From Planctomycetota bacterium (GTDB taxonomy: Bacteria > Planctomycetota > B129-G9): 6,134 nucleotides of DNA. The notes below the pieces were generated by a model. The model saw only the letters and a list, made by a program, of their open reading frames with translations. It made no database searches and had not been told where the DNA came from. The translations under genes were made by a program, and so were the position numbers. Below are positions 5,375 to 6,134 of this stretch, one piece after another; the stretch's first letter is position 1, and each line of letters begins with the position of its first letter. The DNA is taken from contig JAUXGI010000073.1 of assembly GCA_030622295.1 (NCBI GenBank), positions 1 through 6,134 of the forward strand. The letters are read 5' to 3'.

Positions 5375-5881
5375 TTACGATTGCAGTTCATGGACAATCT
5401 CATCCGCCAGGGTTTCGCGGTTCGAGCGGGTCACCTGGATGAGTTTCACGTCCGGACGTGCCTTCACTTCGGCGATGAATCCGCCGCCCTTGCGGGCGAT
5501 TGTGAAGACCGCCGATACCGGGCAGTCCAGGATTTCGCGCACCTTTGACTGAAAAAGGCGCGAGAAGCATTCCATTTTCCCGATTTCGTCGATGACTACA
5601 ACGTGTGCGCTCGACACGTCGAATCGCTCTCGCAGGAACTTATCGAAGCCGTCAACATCCACGCCGTATTTACTGACACGATGCGGGCTGCGTATGTTCA
5701 CGTGGGACAGGACTTGCTCGTGCCCGTCGAAGGTAATGAGTCGGAAGCCTTTTCGCGTGCCGCCTTCGCGTATCTCTTCCGTGTAAAAACCGGCGACGCC
5801 GTCCAGTCTCTCCGCGATTCGGCAAACCAGCGTCGTCTTGCCGACACCGGGCATACCGGTGATAAGAATGTTCCTGCTCAT
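5375..5881 (-). CDS. THEP1-type nucleoside triphosphatase (NTPase_1 family)
   Basis: The 168-aa product is a small P-loop NTPase. Walker A is GMPGVGKTT (9-17) and Walker B is VVVIDEIGKME (94-104). The GFYTEEIREGGTRKGF segment (31-46) is diagnostic of the THEP1/COG1618 family, and length matches the family. THEP1 enzymes hydrolyse ATP, GTP and other NTPs slowly in vitro; their cellular role is unsettled. The start ATG overlaps the stop of the upstream glycohydrolase gene as ATGA, with no clear Shine-Dalgarno sequence, so translation is probably coupled. The stop is TAA and the crotonase gene follows after 14 nt. It is a cytosolic protein with no signal or membrane segment. The family call is firm; the biological role in this operon is unknown. 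Confidence 0.93.
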   Translation of the reverse strand: MSRNILITGMPGVGKTTLVCRIAERLDGVAGFYTEEIREGGTRKGFRLITFDGHEQVLSHVNIRSPHRVSKYGVDVDGFDKFLRERFDVSSAHVVVIDEIGKMECFSRLFQSKVREILDCPVSAVFTIARKGGGFIAEVKARPDVKLIQVTRSNRETLADEIVHELQS

Positions 5882-6134
5882 CTTCGGAATCCGAGGCGTT
5901 CCCGCTTCGCCAGCCAGAGGCGGCGCGCGAGTCCCGCGATATGTTCTTCGTTAAGGACTCCCTTTTTCAGGCGCTCGGGAATGTGTTCGATGCCGAGGCG
6001 TGAGCCGGATATCGCCCCGGCAATGGCGCCCGTGGTATCTATGTCGCCGCCCGCCCTGTAGACCAGCGCGAGGACATCGAGGAAACTGTCGGGGTATTTC
6101 AGAAACGCGTATAGCGACACGAGCACGGTAGGCA
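5878..6134 (-). CDS. ADP-ribosylglycohydrolase family protein, C-terminal part (cut by window end)
   Basis: The frame stays open through the right edge, so only about the last 85 residues are present; the GTG at 6126 is an internal Val codon, not a start. The segment PTVLVSLYAFLKYPDSFLDV followed by RAGGDIDTTGAIAGAISGSR is the C-terminal metal-binding signature of the DraG/ARH family. The DxDT motif supplies two Asp and one Thr ligand to the dinuclear metal site. The usual GGDTDT is GGDIDT here, a mild change that keeps the DxDT ligands. The conserved IP follows in IEHIPERL. Such enzymes remove ADP-ribose from proteins or small molecules, or hydrolyse related N-glycosidic bonds. The stop overlaps the NTPase start by 4 nt, so it heads or precedes a cotranscribed set. 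Crystallin J1-like or selenoprotein J-like relatives cannot be separated on the C-terminus alone. Confidence 0.9.
   Translation of the reverse strand, partial: PTVLVSLYAFLKYPDSFLDVLALVYRAGGDIDTTGAIAGAISGSRLGIEHIPERLKKGVLNEEHIAGLARRLWLAKRERLGFRR

Overview
This is a compact bacterial chromosomal segment of fairly high GC content. It looks like an anaerobe, because it carries a two-cluster ferredoxin and a short MetE-like zinc methyltransferase. THEP1, a DraG-type hydrolase and intergenic palindromes of this style are common in uncultured anaerobic lineages, including PVC-type bacteria, but nothing here fixes the phylum and I hold the taxonomic guess loosely. No rRNA, tRNA, CRISPR array, transposase or phage gene was seen.

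Positions 1-1873 (+) are the end of a type II fatty acid synthesis operon: the fabG C-terminus, acpP (GTG start) and fabF (GTG start, overlapping the acpP stop by 4 nt). A rho-independent terminator follows fabF at 1897-1932. The fabG-acpP gap holds a 59-bp element bounded by inverted repeats.

Positions 1874-2189 are non-coding and rich in repeats. They hold the fabF terminator, a perfect cloverleaf-type palindrome (2047-2104), a GC-rich stretch with a nine-C run, and a possible 11-codon gene remnant.

Positions 2190-4374 (+) form a likely three-gene operon. It encodes a 349-aa UROD/MetE-superfamily protein that keeps the zinc ligands of cobalamin-independent methionine synthase but lacks the N-terminal half. 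One nucleotide later comes a KorD-like ferredoxin whose second cluster motif has Tyr in place of one Cys. A TIM-barrel sugar isomerase/AP endonuclease-2-like protein completes the set. The combination suggests a redox-linked methyl-transfer or one-carbon module; this is inference and is the most interesting part of the window.

Positions 4375-4589 separate convergent operons. They contain a second, inverted and longer copy of the element seen after fabG, with internal 7-mer repeats and several hairpins. One of those hairpins looks like a terminator for the minus-strand operon.

Positions 4590-6134 (-) encode, in transcription order, an ADP-ribosylglycohydrolase (C-terminus only), a THEP1-type nucleoside triphosphatase (ATGA overlap) and a crotonase-fold protein 14 nt further on. 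The crotonase lacks both catalytic glutamates of enoyl-CoA hydratase but has an Asp placed as in isomerase-type relatives.
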